47,956 nt of DNA from Myxococcales bacterium (GCA_003157775.1 PMKP01000223.1:1-47956), one strand, 5' to 3'. Shown: positions 34,083 through 44,800, numbered from the stretch's first letter. Numbers and translations are program-made. Notes: generated by a model not told the origin, from the letters alone.

Positions 34083-36359
34083 ATGCATCCGCCCCGTGGC
34101 AACGGTGGCCAATCCATCACCGCCCAGTTGGGGCCCACCAATACCGGGAAAACCTACCGTGCTGTCGAGCGGATGCTGCAGCACGGAAGCGGGATGATCG
34201 GCTTGCCCCTGCGCCTCTTGGCGCGTGAAGTGTACGACCGGGTAACCGCGCGGGTGGGTGAGGGAGCGGTGGCGCTCGTCACCGGGGAAGAGAAGCGTGT
34301 GCCGCCTCGGCCGCGCTACTGGGTTTGCACGGTCGAGGCCATGCCGGCGGAGCGTGAGGTGGATTTCGTGGCGGTCGACGAGATCCAGTTGTGTGGCCAC
34401 TCCGAGCGCGGTCATGTGTTCACCGATCGGCTTCTGCACGGACGCGGTCGGCAAGAAACCTGGTTCTTGGGCGCCGAGACCATACGGCCCATTCTTGAGC
34501 GGTTGGTACCCACCGCGGTTCTCGATAGGAGGCCACGCTTGTCACGCCTGCATGGTGCGGGCTCCCTGCCGTTGCGCGGCCTTCCCCCGCGCACCGCTGT
34601 GGTTGCCTTTTCGGCTGGTGCGGTGTACGGCCTGGCTGAACGGTTGCGCGTGCGCCGGGGCGGGGCTGCGGTGGTGCTGGGCGCGCTGTCGCCGCGCGCA
34701 CGCAATGCCCAGGTGGCCCTCTACCAGGCTGGCGAAGTGGACTACCTTGTGGCCACGGACGCGATCGGCATGGGCCTCAACATGGACGTGGATTGTGTGG
34801 CGTTCGCCGAGTTGAGCAAGTTCGACGGCCGGCAGACGCGAGAGCTAGATGAAGCCGAACTGGCGCAGATCGCGGGCCGCGCCGGACGGCACCACAATGA
34901 CGGTCGTTTTGCCACGCTGGCGCCGCTGCCACCGCTATCGGCCGCGGTCACCCACGCCATCGAAGACCATCGCTTTCCGGTACAAAGACGCATTCTTTGG
35001 CGCAGCCGCGATCTCGACACCAGTTCGGTGGACGCTCTGACGGCGTCCTTGCGCCAGCGGCCTTTCGCTGCCTGCCTCGAACTTCAGGACCGGGCCGAAG
35101 ACGCGCGCGCTTTGGCGCGGCTGCGGCAAGACGGCGAGGTGATGGCCCACGCACGGGACGCCGAGAGCGTCGGCTTGCTGTGGGAGGTCTGCCAGATCCC
35201 TGACTATCGCCAGTTGCAACTCGACGACCATTTCCAACTTCTGCGCGCCGTGTTCCTGCAGCTTCGCGGATCGCGCCAGCGACTGGCAGACGACTGGATC
35301 CGACGCCATGTCGATCCACTCGACGATGCCCAAGGTGACATCGACACCCTGCTGGCGCGCATGGCCTTCATTCGAACCTGGACGTACATCACGCACCACA
35401 CGCGCTGGGTGAACGACGCCCGGGCATGGCAGGAACGGGCACGCGCCATCGAGGATCGCCTAAGCGATGCCCTGCACGATCGGTTGGTAGCGCGCTTCGT
35501 GGATCCCGCATCCCGGCGCACGCGCTCGCGCGGGCCGCGCGACGGGTCGCTGGGCGAGCAACTGCGCGCTGTCGTGCCGCTGGCCGAAACTCGGCGTGAG
35601 GAAGCGGACCTGAGCGACTCGATCCCACGCTGGATCGATGGGTTGGTGGAGGCTGCGCACGAGCGCTTTCGGTTGGACGATGCTGGCCGCATTCTGGACG
35701 GCGATCGGGTGCTGGCGCGGCTGGCAGCGGGCGTGGATCGCTTGCGGCCTGAGGTTACGCTGTTGGTGGATGACCTTCACGCCGGCCAGCGGCTGCGTCT
35801 GCACCGGCGGCTTGTTGCCTGGACTCGCGATTGGGTGGCCCAACTGCTGGCGCCCTTGCGTGATGAAAGGCTGGCCAGCCTGGGGCCGGCAGGGCGCGGC
35901 CTTTGCTATCAGCTTGAACAGGGGCTGGGCACGGTCCTGGTCGCCGACGCGTGCGAGCAGGTGGGCGCACTGGCACCGAGCGATCGCAGCGCGTTCGGCC
36001 GCGCCGGCGTGCGCGTGGGCCAGCACGTGGTGTTTTCGGCCAGTCTGCTGCAGCCCGCGGCGTTGCGCGACCGCACTCTGCTGTGCCAGGCCGAGATGGG
36101 CCGCCGGCTCGAATCAGCGAGATCCCATGCGGTGTCGTTCTTGCCCAGTTCCGAGGTAAGCGACGCAAGCTACGCAGCCATGGGATTCCCGGTGATTGGG
36201 GGGCGCGCCATCCGGGCGGATCTGGTGGAAACCGTCGCCAGCCGCGTGGCCTCGGGCGCGCGCCCGGCGGAGATCGCACGGCGCTTGGGCTGCTACCCCG
36301 ACGAGGTCGAGCCCATCCGGCGGGCGTTTGCGCCGTCACGTGGGTGTTCGCGTTGCTGA
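34083..36359 (+). CDS. SUV3-type DExH RNA helicase
   Basis: 758 residues, ATG 34083 (weak SD). Helicase motif I is LGPTNTGKT (16-24), motif II is DEIQL, motif V is ATDAIGMGLNMDVD and motif VI is QIAGRAGR, exactly the pattern of mitochondrial SUV3 and its alphaproteobacterial relatives. The intervening VCTVEAMP and FLGAETIRPIL also fit SUV3. After about residue 270 comes a large helical C-terminal part (about 480 residues) that includes the SUV3-C-like region and a tail with a SF2-accessory look (GFPVIGGRAIRADLVETVAS). SUV3 enzymes unwind RNA for degradation. Such genes are sporadic in bacteria outside Alphaproteobacteria. It is convergent with the histidine kinase, 7 bp apart. Confidence 0.85.
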   Translation: MHPPRGNGGQSITAQLGPTNTGKTYRAVERMLQHGSGMIGLPLRLLAREVYDRVTARVGEGAVALVTGEEKRVPPRPRYWVCTVEAMPAEREVDFVAVDEIQLCGHSERGHVFTDRLLHGRGRQETWFLGAETIRPILERLVPTAVLDRRPRLSRLHGAGSLPLRGLPPRTAVVAFSAGAVYGLAERLRVRRGGAAVVLGALSPRARNAQVALYQAGEVDYLVATDAIGMGLNMDVDCVAFAELSKFDGRQTRELDEAELAQIAGRAGRHHNDGRFATLAPLPPLSAAVTHAIEDHRFPVQRRILWRSRDLDTSSVDALTASLRQRPFAACLELQDRAEDARALARLRQDGEVMAHARDAESVGLLWEVCQIPDYRQLQLDDHFQLLRAVFLQLRGSRQRLADDWIRRHVDPLDDAQGDIDTLLARMAFIRTWTYITHHTRWVNDARAWQERARAIEDRLSDALHDRLVARFVDPASRRTRSRGPRDGSLGEQLRAVVPLAETRREEADLSDSIPRWIDGLVEAAHERFRLDDAGRILDGDRVLARLAAGVDRLRPEVTLLVDDLHAGQRLRLHRRLVAWTRDWVAQLLAPLRDERLASLGPAGRGLCYQLEQGLGTVLVADACEQVGALAPSDRSAFGRAGVRVGQHVVFSASLLQPAALRDRTLLCQAEMGRRLESARSHAVSFLPSSEVSDASYAAMGFPVIGGRAIRADLVETVASRVASGARPAEIARRLGCYPDEVEPIRRAFAPSRGCSRC

Positions 36360-36366
36360 AACCGCG

Positions 36367-37143
36367 CTACGGCACCGGCGTCGCAACTCCGTTGTCGACG
36401 GGAAGATGGACGCGAAAGGTGCTGCCTTGGCCAAGCTCGCTTTCGACTTCAACGCGGCCCCCATGGGCGCGCACCAACATCGCGGTGATGTAGAGCCCCA
36501 AGCCCAGGGCTTCCCGCCGGCTGTTGTCCTTGGCACGGGAACTGCGCTCGAACAGGTGGGGCAAGTCCTGCCGGGCAATGCCGACGCCGTGGTCGGTGAC
36601 CGCCATGGTAACGAACCCGTCGGCGCAGCTTGCGTGCACGAAGACCTCAGCTGGCGCATCGGAGTACTTGAGCGCGTTGCTGAGCAGGTTCACCAGGATG
36701 CGTTCCAGCCGGTCGGGATCAGCCGGCAGGGAAGCCAAGCGCGCCTCGAAAGACAGCCGGACGCGCTCGGTGGACAGGGTTCCCGCCAGCTTTTCAACTA
36801 GTTCGGTGATGAAGGTCTGCACATTGATGGGTTTCCGGGCAAGCTGGATCCGGCCGCTTTCGAGACGAGCCGAGTCCACCAGGTCCCGGATCATGGTGGC
36901 CAGACGCTGGCCGTTGGCGATGATGGTGGCGACGCGTTTGGCATGGCGATCCCCTGGCGCAAGCGATCGTTGCAGCATCTGTGCCTGCAGGAGCAGGGCG
37001 GACAGGGGCGTGCCCAGATCGTGCGACACCGCGCGGAGTAGAGCATCGCGCTGCTCCTGCAACTCCTGCAGACGCGTAACGTCGACCAAGGTGGCGACCA
37101 CCGCATCCACTTTGTCGTCTGCTTTCTTGTCCACCGGATCCAT
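36367..37143 (-). CDS. Short histidine kinase lacking a complete sensor domain
   Basis: 258 residues from ATG 37143. The frame continues to a TTG at 37251 (294 residues), but that extension has low GC at third positions and looks non-coding. It begins close to the end of a PAS-like unit (VVATLVDVTRLQELQEQRDA). HisKA contains the phospho-acceptor His in RAVSHDLGTPLSALLLQ. HATPase blocks follow: N box NLLSNALKYS, G1 DHGVGIA, G2 GLGLYI, then GSTFRVHLPV. The histidine kinase core is intact, but no transmembrane or full sensor domain precedes it, and no response regulator is adjacent. It may be a soluble orphan kinase or the 3' part of a longer gene. Confidence 0.75.
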   Translation of the reverse strand: MDPVDKKADDKVDAVVATLVDVTRLQELQEQRDALLRAVSHDLGTPLSALLLQAQMLQRSLAPGDRHAKRVATIIANGQRLATMIRDLVDSARLESGRIQLARKPINVQTFITELVEKLAGTLSTERVRLSFEARLASLPADPDRLERILVNLLSNALKYSDAPAEVFVHASCADGFVTMAVTDHGVGIARQDLPHLFERSSRAKDNSRREALGLGLYITAMLVRAHGGRVEVESELGQGSTFRVHLPVDNGVATPVP

Positions 37144-37259
37144 TTCTGCGTCCGAAGGTTGCTGCACAAATGCCAAGACAACAACTATAGCCGCGGGCAG
37201 CGGCCATGCAACCGCCAGCGGGTGCAGAGAACCTCTTGGCGATTGCGCCAATGTAGGGC

Positions 37260-38624
37260 ATGACAGGGAGCATGGCGGCCGATACCACCTTTGCAGCGAA
37301 GTCGTACTCCGAACGCGAGGCGCGCCGCATTCTGCTCGAAGCCCTGAAGGGCCAGGGCGGCCAGTTGACCAAGGCTGATGCAGTCGCCAAGTCCGGCCTC
37401 CCGGTGCCGGTCGCCGAGGATGCGCTCGGCAGTCTGCTCAAGGAATTCCGCAGTCATCTCGCAGCCACCGAGAGCGGCGAGTTGATCTATCAGTTCGATC
37501 CGTCATTCACCCGCAGGGACGCGGTGCCTTTGCGCGAGAAACTGGCCAAGCTGGGCAACGGGTTATGGAGGGGGTTCACTTTCCTTTTCAAGATCTCCAT
37601 CGTGACGACGCTGGTCGTGTACTTCGTAGCGTTCGTCGCGATGCTGATCGCGGTCCTGTTCGCGCGGCGTAGCTCAGACGATCGCGACAGCGGCGGTGAC
37701 ATTGACTTCACCTGGCCGCTATTTTGGATGTGGGGCTGGGGTCCAAGCTACGATGGCGGCCGCTACCGCCGCCGCCGCCGGCTCCCGGACAAGCCCCTTT
37801 ACAAGAAGGTCTTCGAGTTCGTCTTCGGGCCGCCCAAGCCGCCCGTGGATCCGTTGGCCGAAGAAAAAGAGGTCCTAGCCTTCATCCGGCAGAAGAATGG
37901 CCGCATCGCCGCGGCGGACTTGGTCATGCTGATGGGATGGGATTTCGCGCGCGCCGAGGAGGAGGCCACCCGCTTGCTGGTCAACTACGGCGGCGAGCCC
38001 GAGGTCACGGATGACGGCGTGGTGGTCTACGCGTTCAAGGAGATCCGCAAGACAGCAGGCGAAGAGCAGCCGGCTCAGACGACGGTGCGCTGGGCCTGGG
38101 AGCGCCTGGAGGCTCGGCCGCCGCTCACGGGAAACCGCACCGGTACCAACGTGGCCATCAGCCTGTTCAACGGGTTCAACCTGCTGGCGCCGCTGTGGAT
38201 CGTACCGGCTTTTGAGGCCGGCCTGCGCGCACCCATCCCGGGCCAAGAGTTCCTACTGCACGACTATCCCCTGGTCTTCTCGTCGTTGCTGTTCGCGGTT
38301 CCACTTGGCCGCTGGCTGGTCGAGCGGGCGCGCGAGCCGGGCCGGCGCAGGCGCAACGCCCGCCGACGCCTGCTGCAAGCGGTGCTGGCCAAGCAGGGCC
38401 AAGCCGCGTCGGTCGAGGAGCTGGCGCCCGAGCCGGTTGCGGCAGAGGCGCTGTCAAGGTCCCTGGTGGACTTGGGCGGCGATGTGGTGACCGACGACAA
38501 CGGCCAGATCCGCTACGCCTTCCCGCGCATCCGTCAGGAGCTTGCGGAAATCGAAAAGGCCCGCGCGGGGGCCTCGGGACGCGAACGAGATCCCGGTGCT
38601 ATCGTGTTTTCGTCGAAAAACTGA
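37260..38624 (+). CDS. Membrane protein with three winged-helix-like repeats
   Basis: 454 residues, ATG 37260 (ATG 37272 also possible). Three related segments of about 60 residues occur at about 20-80, 201-262 and 366-425. Each opens with a helix (RILLEALKGQGGQLT, KEVLAFIRQKNGRIA, RLLQAVLAKQGQAAS), then a helix-turn-helix-like part, and ends with a strand like LIYQFD, VVYAFK or IRYAFP. Between them lie one strong membrane span at about 107-135 and two weaker ones at about 300-318 and 335-353. This resembles the 'three winged helices plus membrane' layout of chloroplast At5g03900-type proteins and their cyanobacterial and myxobacterial relatives, whose function is not settled. The repeats likely face the cytoplasm. 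Confidence 0.7.
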   Translation: MTGSMAADTTFAAKSYSEREARRILLEALKGQGGQLTKADAVAKSGLPVPVAEDALGSLLKEFRSHLAATESGELIYQFDPSFTRRDAVPLREKLAKLGNGLWRGFTFLFKISIVTTLVVYFVAFVAMLIAVLFARRSSDDRDSGGDIDFTWPLFWMWGWGPSYDGGRYRRRRRLPDKPLYKKVFEFVFGPPKPPVDPLAEEKEVLAFIRQKNGRIAAADLVMLMGWDFARAEEEATRLLVNYGGEPEVTDDGVVVYAFKEIRKTAGEEQPAQTTVRWAWERLEARPPLTGNRTGTNVAISLFNGFNLLAPLWIVPAFEAGLRAPIPGQEFLLHDYPLVFSSLLFAVPLGRWLVERAREPGRRRRNARRRLLQAVLAKQGQAASVEELAPEPVAAEALSRSLVDLGGDVVTDDNGQIRYAFPRIRQELAEIEKARAGASGRERDPGAIVFSSKN

Positions 38625-38650
38625 CGGATTCTCTGTGACCGGGGCGCGAC

Positions 38651-39574
38651 GTGACCGACAGCGACGAGATCATTCGTGGCATTCTCGAGAATGGCCGGGC
38701 GCGGGTGGTGGCTGTGACCACGACGCAGACGGTGCGTGAGATCGCGAGACGGCACCGCGCCGGTGCAGTGGCCGCGGTTGCGCTGGGTCGGGCGGTCACC
38801 GCCGGGCTGACCCTGGCCACGCTGACCAAGGACGAGGAACAGGTCACCCTGCAGATTCTCGGAGACGGGCCGCTGGGCAGTATCACAGTGGATGCGCGCT
38901 CATCTGGTCGTGTGCGCGCCTACCTAAAGCATCCCGGCGCAGTTCCCTGGGTCGGCGCATCCGAGCAGGCCCGCCTTTCCCTGGCGCAGGCGGTGGGAAC
39001 CAAAGGCGTGGTGAGTGTGATCCGCGATCTGGGCCTGGCGCAGAACTACGCCGGTCAGAGCGCGCTCGCGACCGGAGAGATCGACAGTGATGTGGAAAAG
39101 TACCTGTCGACCAGCGAGCAGATCGACAGCGTCCTCCGCTGCGATACTTTGGTCGATGGCGAGGGCGAGATCGTCGCTTCGGCGGGTCTGTTGGTGCAGA
39201 CACTGCCGCAGGCGGGGGGTGAGGCGTTGGTCGACTTCATTCGCCAGACGTTGGACGAGCAGCGACTGGGTCAGGTGCTGCACGAAGCGGCGGGTGGGCT
39301 GGACGCCGAGACTCTTGCGCGCCGATTGCTTGGGCCTGTGTCCGAGAGCCTGCAGACACTTGACCGTCGGCCGGTGACATTCGCCTGCACGTGCAGCCGC
39401 GCGCGCGCCGCTGCCACCCTGGAGATGCTTCACCAGGAGGATCTGCAGGCGATGATCCTGCAGGACAACCAGGCTCGGGTCACCTGCAATTTCTGCGGCG
39501 AGCACTACGTGTTCTCCGAAAGCCAACTGGAACTCATCCGCCGCAAGCGCCAGCCCGCACGGCCGGCGAGCTAG
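38651..39574 (+). CDS. hslO: Redox-regulated chaperone Hsp33
   Basis: 307 residues, starting with GTG at 38651, 26 bp after the upstream stop, so probably co-transcribed with it. The N-terminal substrate-binding domain includes REIARRHRAGAVAAVALGRA and LTLQILGDGPLGSITVDA-like strands, with RAYLKHPGA. The C-terminal redox switch has the Hsp33 zinc cysteines: C-T-C (246, 248) and C-N-F-C (279, 282). On oxidation these form disulfides and activate the holdase in the cytoplasm. Length is normal. The stop overlaps the convergent sulfatase-fold gene by 4 bp. Confidence 0.96.
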   Translation: MTDSDEIIRGILENGRARVVAVTTTQTVREIARRHRAGAVAAVALGRAVTAGLTLATLTKDEEQVTLQILGDGPLGSITVDARSSGRVRAYLKHPGAVPWVGASEQARLSLAQAVGTKGVVSVIRDLGLAQNYAGQSALATGEIDSDVEKYLSTSEQIDSVLRCDTLVDGEGEIVASAGLLVQTLPQAGGEALVDFIRQTLDEQRLGQVLHEAAGGLDAETLARRLLGPVSESLQTLDRRPVTFACTCSRARAAATLEMLHQEDLQAMILQDNQARVTCNFCGEHYVFSESQLELIRRKRQPARPAS

Positions 39575-41784
39575 CCGCCCGTCGCTTTCACGAATTCCTC
39601 GGTCTGATTGTTGACCGTGCCCCAAGTGGCCTCGTGCCAGCGGGTACGATGGGCCAGATAGAAGCCGGCGCAGTCACGCAGGTAGCGTAGGGCCATGGGG
39701 CGCTGGCCTTTGACATCGGTCTTCTCGATGGGATCGGCAACCGTGTCGTAGAGCATTTCCTTGCCGGAATAGTCCACGATGTAGCGCAGATTGGCGGCTC
39801 GCAGCGAGTAACTGCGACCATACTCCGACGGGATCACGCGCGGTGTCCACGGGCCCTGCCGCAGGGCCAGTGGCAGAAGGCTCTGTCCCTGCATGCGCGC
39901 CTCGGGTGGCAGACCCATCAGATCCAGGATGGTGGGCGCGACGTCCATGTGGCTGACGGTTGTGTCGACGGTAATCTCCTTGTCAGTCAGGCCCGGCACC
40001 CACAGCACCAGCGGCACCTGCGTGACCTCGAACCAGTGGCCGTAGGCATGGCCCAGACTGCCGTGCTCGAAAAAGCCCTCGCCGTGGTCCGCCAGCAGGA
40101 TGACCGCCGTGTCGTCACGCAGGCCGCGCGTCGCCAGGCTATCGACCAACGTGCCGAAACACTGATCGAGATATTCGACCTCGCCGTCATAGAGCCCGCG
40201 CAGTTGCTGCCAGCGCGCTGGGGTCATCGGCAGTTTTCCCTTGACGATGGCGGTCAGGATGACGCCGTCGGGGCTCTTGCCGATGGCCGGGTCGAACTCG
40301 CCCTTCACGTAGTGTTCAGTGATGCCCTGGTGATAGATATACGGCGTGTGCGGCTCGAAGGCGATGGATGACAGAAAAAAGCGCCGTCCTGCCTTGATCT
40401 GCTCGTCGGCGAAGCCCAGCATCATCTTGACAAGGGTAGGGCAGCCGCCACCTTTGCCTTCCTGCGAGGGCTGATGATACGCGGTCCACTTGGACGCGGC
40501 CCGAAGCCGGCCCATGGCAAATGAATTGTCGCCGAAATATCCGGTGGCGATCTTGTCCGCGCCCAGTACGGCGCTGATCATGGGCGTGCCCGGGTTGAGC
40601 TTGGCCTTGTCGCCCAAGATGCCGTTCACGCGCGGCAAGGTGCCGCTCTGGATGCTGGCATGCGAGGGCGGTGATGAAGGCGAGGCGGCCTCGGTGTTAA
40701 GAAAGACCACGCCGCTCTTGTGGCCGGCCTCGGTGATTCGCGGGGTGAGAACTTTGGTCTGGTGGTAGAGCGCGAGACTGTCGGCGCGCATGGCATCGCC
40801 GATCAGGAGCACCAGGTTGCGCACCGGTTTGGGGCGCGGGAGCGACGGCGCCGCAGCCAGCAGGATGCGCGGCGCGGCCCACAACCCATCGCCGCCGTCG
40901 ACCACGACGAATTCAAGCTTCACCAGCTTCCCGGCCAGGGCCGCCAGCGAAAGCGTATGAGGTTGCCAGCGCCCTGGCGGTTGGGTCTCGTCGAACAGGA
41001 TCTGCGCCGGCTGACCTTCGGGCTGCATCGACACGCGCAGGTGCGCGGCTGCCTGCGCTGCTGCGGTTTCGAGCACCAGGAACGACTGGCGCGGGACTTC
41101 CAAGAGCATGGCATAGCGGCGAAATCCGGCGAGAGCGGCCTTCTCTTGTCCGGCGACGTTGGCCGTGACCACAGGCGATGCGGGCCAGGCGTCAGCCGGC
41201 TCGGGCGCTGGGCCGGCCAGCACCTCCAGCGAGTGAAAGAGTGCGCCCCTTCTGGCCACCGCGATGCCGAGATCGTTCTCGCCCGTGCGAAGCACGCCCG
41301 TGGGCACGCTGACGGCCACTGTCTGCCAGCCACTTGCCAGCGCAGCCGTCTTCAAGGGCCTGCCGTTCAGGCGCAACGACAGCCGCTGTCCGGACTCCCC
41401 GCTCATGCGCACGACGATGGTGGCTGCCCCGGTTTCGCCCTCCCAGGGAAAGCGCAAGCTGCTGGTGGTGGAGCCCAAGACGCGACCGGCGCGATCTTGC
41501 AGCTTGCTCACCCCCCGCCACGGGCTGGCGTATTCCTGGGTGTACTTTCTGAATCCTTCGCTGCCAAAAGGAATGGTCAGCCCTCTCTGAAACAGGTGCC
41601 AGAGAGCTCGGTTGGCCAACAGATCCACGCGCGGCCCGGACTCATCCAGTCGCGGCGCGGCCGACGGGGCCGCCTTGGGCGAGCCAGCAGAAGAAGGCGC
41701 CGCCGCGTGCGCAAGCAAAGGTGCGCGCTGACAGCCGAGGCCGGCGACAAGGACTGTGGCAAGACGAATCAGGACACGAGACAT
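39571..41784 (-). CDS. Exported sulfatase/alkaline phosphatase-superfamily hydrolase
   Basis: 737 residues, ATG 41784. Signal with lipobox-like VAGLGC, then an Ala/Pro/Ser-rich spacer and an N-terminal beta domain of about 260 residues with repeated strands ([38 protein letters not shown]). The catalytic domain begins [15 protein letters not shown] (Asp330 as likely metal ligand). The nucleophile region is SSPPSHAS: Ser371-Pro-Pro-Ser-His stands where sulfatases have C/S-x-P-S-R, so the activation motif is degenerate (Arg to His). Later blocks are [29 protein letters not shown] and [13 protein letters not shown]. Activity may be sulfatase, phosphatase or phosphoglycerol transferase-like; the substrate is unknown. 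Confidence 0.83.
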   Translation of the reverse strand: MSRVLIRLATVLVAGLGCQRAPLLAHAAAPSSAGSPKAAPSAAPRLDESGPRVDLLANRALWHLFQRGLTIPFGSEGFRKYTQEYASPWRGVSKLQDRAGRVLGSTTSSLRFPWEGETGAATIVVRMSGESGQRLSLRLNGRPLKTAALASGWQTVAVSVPTGVLRTGENDLGIAVARRGALFHSLEVLAGPAPEPADAWPASPVVTANVAGQEKAALAGFRRYAMLLEVPRQSFLVLETAAAQAAAHLRVSMQPEGQPAQILFDETQPPGRWQPHTLSLAALAGKLVKLEFVVVDGGDGLWAAPRILLAAAPSLPRPKPVRNLVLLIGDAMRADSLALYHQTKVLTPRITEAGHKSGVVFLNTEAASPSSPPSHASIQSGTLPRVNGILGDKAKLNPGTPMISAVLGADKIATGYFGDNSFAMGRLRAASKWTAYHQPSQEGKGGGCPTLVKMMLGFADEQIKAGRRFFLSSIAFEPHTPYIYHQGITEHYVKGEFDPAIGKSPDGVILTAIVKGKLPMTPARWQQLRGLYDGEVEYLDQCFGTLVDSLATRGLRDDTAVILLADHGEGFFEHGSLGHAYGHWFEVTQVPLVLWVPGLTDKEITVDTTVSHMDVAPTILDLMGLPPEARMQGQSLLPLALRQGPWTPRVIPSEYGRSYSLRAANLRYIVDYSGKEMLYDTVADPIEKTDVKGQRPMALRYLRDCAGFYLAHRTRWHEATWGTVNNQTEEFVKATGG

Positions 41785-41856
41785 GCGTCTCTTCTAGCGC
41801 ACTTGCGAGGTCTGCGGGCAATGCCTTCCGCAGTGGCGGGCGCGGGCTGCTCTAGC

Positions 41857-44800
41857 CTACGGAGTCGTCGGCACGGTCATCGGATTCGGGAAGTTGCCTG
41901 ACAGGAAGAGCATGGAATAGACGCCGAGCGATTCCTGGAAGTACCTGTCATTCTCGACGGTGGTTGACACGGCTTCTTCCATGGCTTCCTGCCGGATGTC
42001 CGAGGTGGTGGCCCCGCCATCATTGTACACGCTGACATACGAGCACATGGCCGAGTTGACCGTATAGGAGTTGTGGCCATTGGCCGGATCGCAACCGCTG
42101 ACGGTGCCATCTGGACCCATTGAATCACAAATCGTCGAGAACCGATTGGCATTGGGCTCGGGCGGATTGTTCTTGTAGAAACTATTGAAGTAGTTTTGAA
42201 CGTTGTCGATCTCCGCCTGGACGCGCGTCTTGCCGGGATAGTGATTAGAGGAGTTGGCGGCATTTTCCGGCAGGCTGGTATTGTCGCCGAACCAGGCAGC
42301 GTCGATGCCCACACGCCACAAGAAACGCTCCCATTCGTAGGGTTGGCCACCGCCAACGTTGGAGCAGGGAGCGCTCATTGAGCCTTCGTACCCGACAAAG
42401 CCCGGCTGCAACCCTGCCTGGTCGTAGCATCGCTCAAGCATCTCGTAGACGGTCTGGGCGGTCTTGTACCAGAAAGCTTGGTGGGTCTGCCCGTTGGCCG
42501 CCGTTGCCGCGCTGCCCAGTTTGGCAGCCAAGAAATCCCCGAACACCCGGAAATATCCCGGTGGGTAGTAATCCATGTGCACGTTTACCGACATGTTGCC
42601 GGTCTGGTAGGTGCAAGGCCCGTTGGGATAGTTCTGACAGTCCTTGGGTCCGGTGTCCCCTTCCGTGGGGTAGTTCCAGATTCCGTCGGCCTTGGTGTCG
42701 ATCTCGCATTCCATCTTGGTAAGCCAGTCGATAGCGAATTGGGTGTACTTATCCGGCCATTGCAGGGCTGCGAACACCAACCCAATCGCGATGTCCACGT
42801 CACCATCGAAGGCGCTGTCTTCATTCCCGCCGCAACTTTCCTTGGCCGGATCGCAGGGCGAATCGAGCGTCCGGCACGGAATGCTGCCATCCCACATCCA
42901 GCCCATGAGGCCGCCACAGTACTTGTCCGCGGCTTGCGAGAGAAAATGCCGGACGAAATTCCACAAGGCATCGAAGGTTGGCTGGTCGCCGATGGCAGCG
43001 GCAATGGCCATACCATAGCCCTGGCCCTCGCTTACCGTCTTGGGTGGGTCGGTCTTGATGCGCGCGGTACCCGGGCCGCACACGGTATCGGTGGTCGTGA
43101 CGTAGTTGTCTCTCCAGATCAGGTACCGCTGGTACACAAAGGTATTCAGCAGCTCTTGGACGCTAGCTACCTCGGTATAGATGTAGGCCAACGATCCTCC
43201 GTTGGGATAGAGGTAGTTGGTGCTGGCGTACGGGAACCAACCCCCGAATCCCACGGTGATGGGCGTGGCCGGCGGTTTGGGCGCGCAGGCGCTGTCGTTC
43301 CAGTTGCCCGTGGCGGACCAATCGCCGCCGTCTCCGTCCGGATAGTAGGTGAAGAACTTGAAACGGCTGGTGGCCGGGATGTCGGGTTTGCCGTAGTCCC
43401 AGCGCAGCCAGTATTCGTTAGGCGTGTCGGGGAAGGGACGCGGCTGGACGGTGTTCCACTCGGGGTTGTGGGTCTTGTCCACCGCCCGCCAGGTGGCATT
43501 CGCGACAAAGAATGCATCAGGGACAGGACAATTGAACCACGGGCGATCGGCCTCGCGGAAGCAGATGACCTTGTTGCTGGTCACCTCCATTTCCATCCAT
43601 TTGGGCATGAGCGCGGGCTTGGGGAAGAAAGTGAAGGTCTTCTGTCCGGCCCAGATATAGCGGAAGTGGACGGTGTGGAAGTTGTTTGGAACCGGCGGGC
43701 TGCAGGGATCGACCGGGCCGGTGGACCCACCGCAGTAGGCATATCCAGGACCGGGGTTCTTCGTGTAGAAGTAGTAGGTGAGTGGATCTTGTGACCAGTC
43801 CATGCACATGGGAATGGACGCCGCGGTGTTGTCTGGCGCGCCCGCGTAGCCGATCCAGTATTCGTTGACGCCGGTAGTGAGCACGGGCAGGGGCAGATTC
43901 GGCGTCCACAAACCCACGCTATCATCAGGGTAACGGAATGTGATGTTCACCGGGTTTGCGGCGGTCTTCGTCCAGTCGCTGGTGGGGATGAGCACGAAGT
44001 ACCAGGGGCAATTGCCGTCCTGGTATTCGAGCATGGCCTGCATCTCGCAGCCCACCCCAGTGACTTTCAGGCTGCTGGGGTAGGGGGGCGTGTCGTAGCC
44101 CAGCTTGACCTTTCCACAGGCCGAGCCCGGGAATCCGGTCTCCTGCGGATCGCCCCAGGGCCAGCGGAAGTGAACCTTGATGTAACCGCTCGGGACGGAT
44201 TGATCGGGCTGTCCTTGCGGGCACGCTTCGGAAGCGACCACGGTCTTGTCGTTGGTGAGGCGGAAATGCTGGTTTCCCACAGTGGCGTTGGGATAGGCGC
44301 TGTAGTCAGCAGCCAGGGTGCTGGACGGGCCGGTGTAGTCAAGCCAGATGTCAGGGCTGGTGGGCGCCAGTTTCGAGATATCGAAGTCGCCCGAGGGGTT
44401 GCCGCTGGGGCAGCCATCAGGACCGATCGGCTTGATCTGGATAGTGGTCAAGGTGTTGGGGATACACACCGAATACCAAGAACAGCTCGCCGAGTCCTGG
44501 CGCGCACCGTACTGCACGTAGCTCCCGGTTGGGTTGATGACGAGAACCGACAACGGTGGAGCAGACATCGTGTTCATGGTCGGGTTGACCCCGCTCGACC
44601 AGATGTCTCGTATGTGCATGCGGACCTCCCCGACTGGACAAGAGAAGGTCTCGCCCTGGTCCGGCGATAGATCCGGCGACGGCGGCCGGGTATCGGGAGG
44701 GGGGGGCGGGGCAGCATCGTGAGCAGCTTGGCCCCCGGTTGAACTCGTCGTGGCAATGGTGGTGCCGCCTGTAGAGACGGCTGTGTTGCCGCCCATGCCT

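Noticed and set aside
42478-43794. 438-codon plus-strand frame opposite the GH8 domain
   Set aside because: GH8 catalytic motifs are on the minus strand; the plus frame is a GC-driven shadow.
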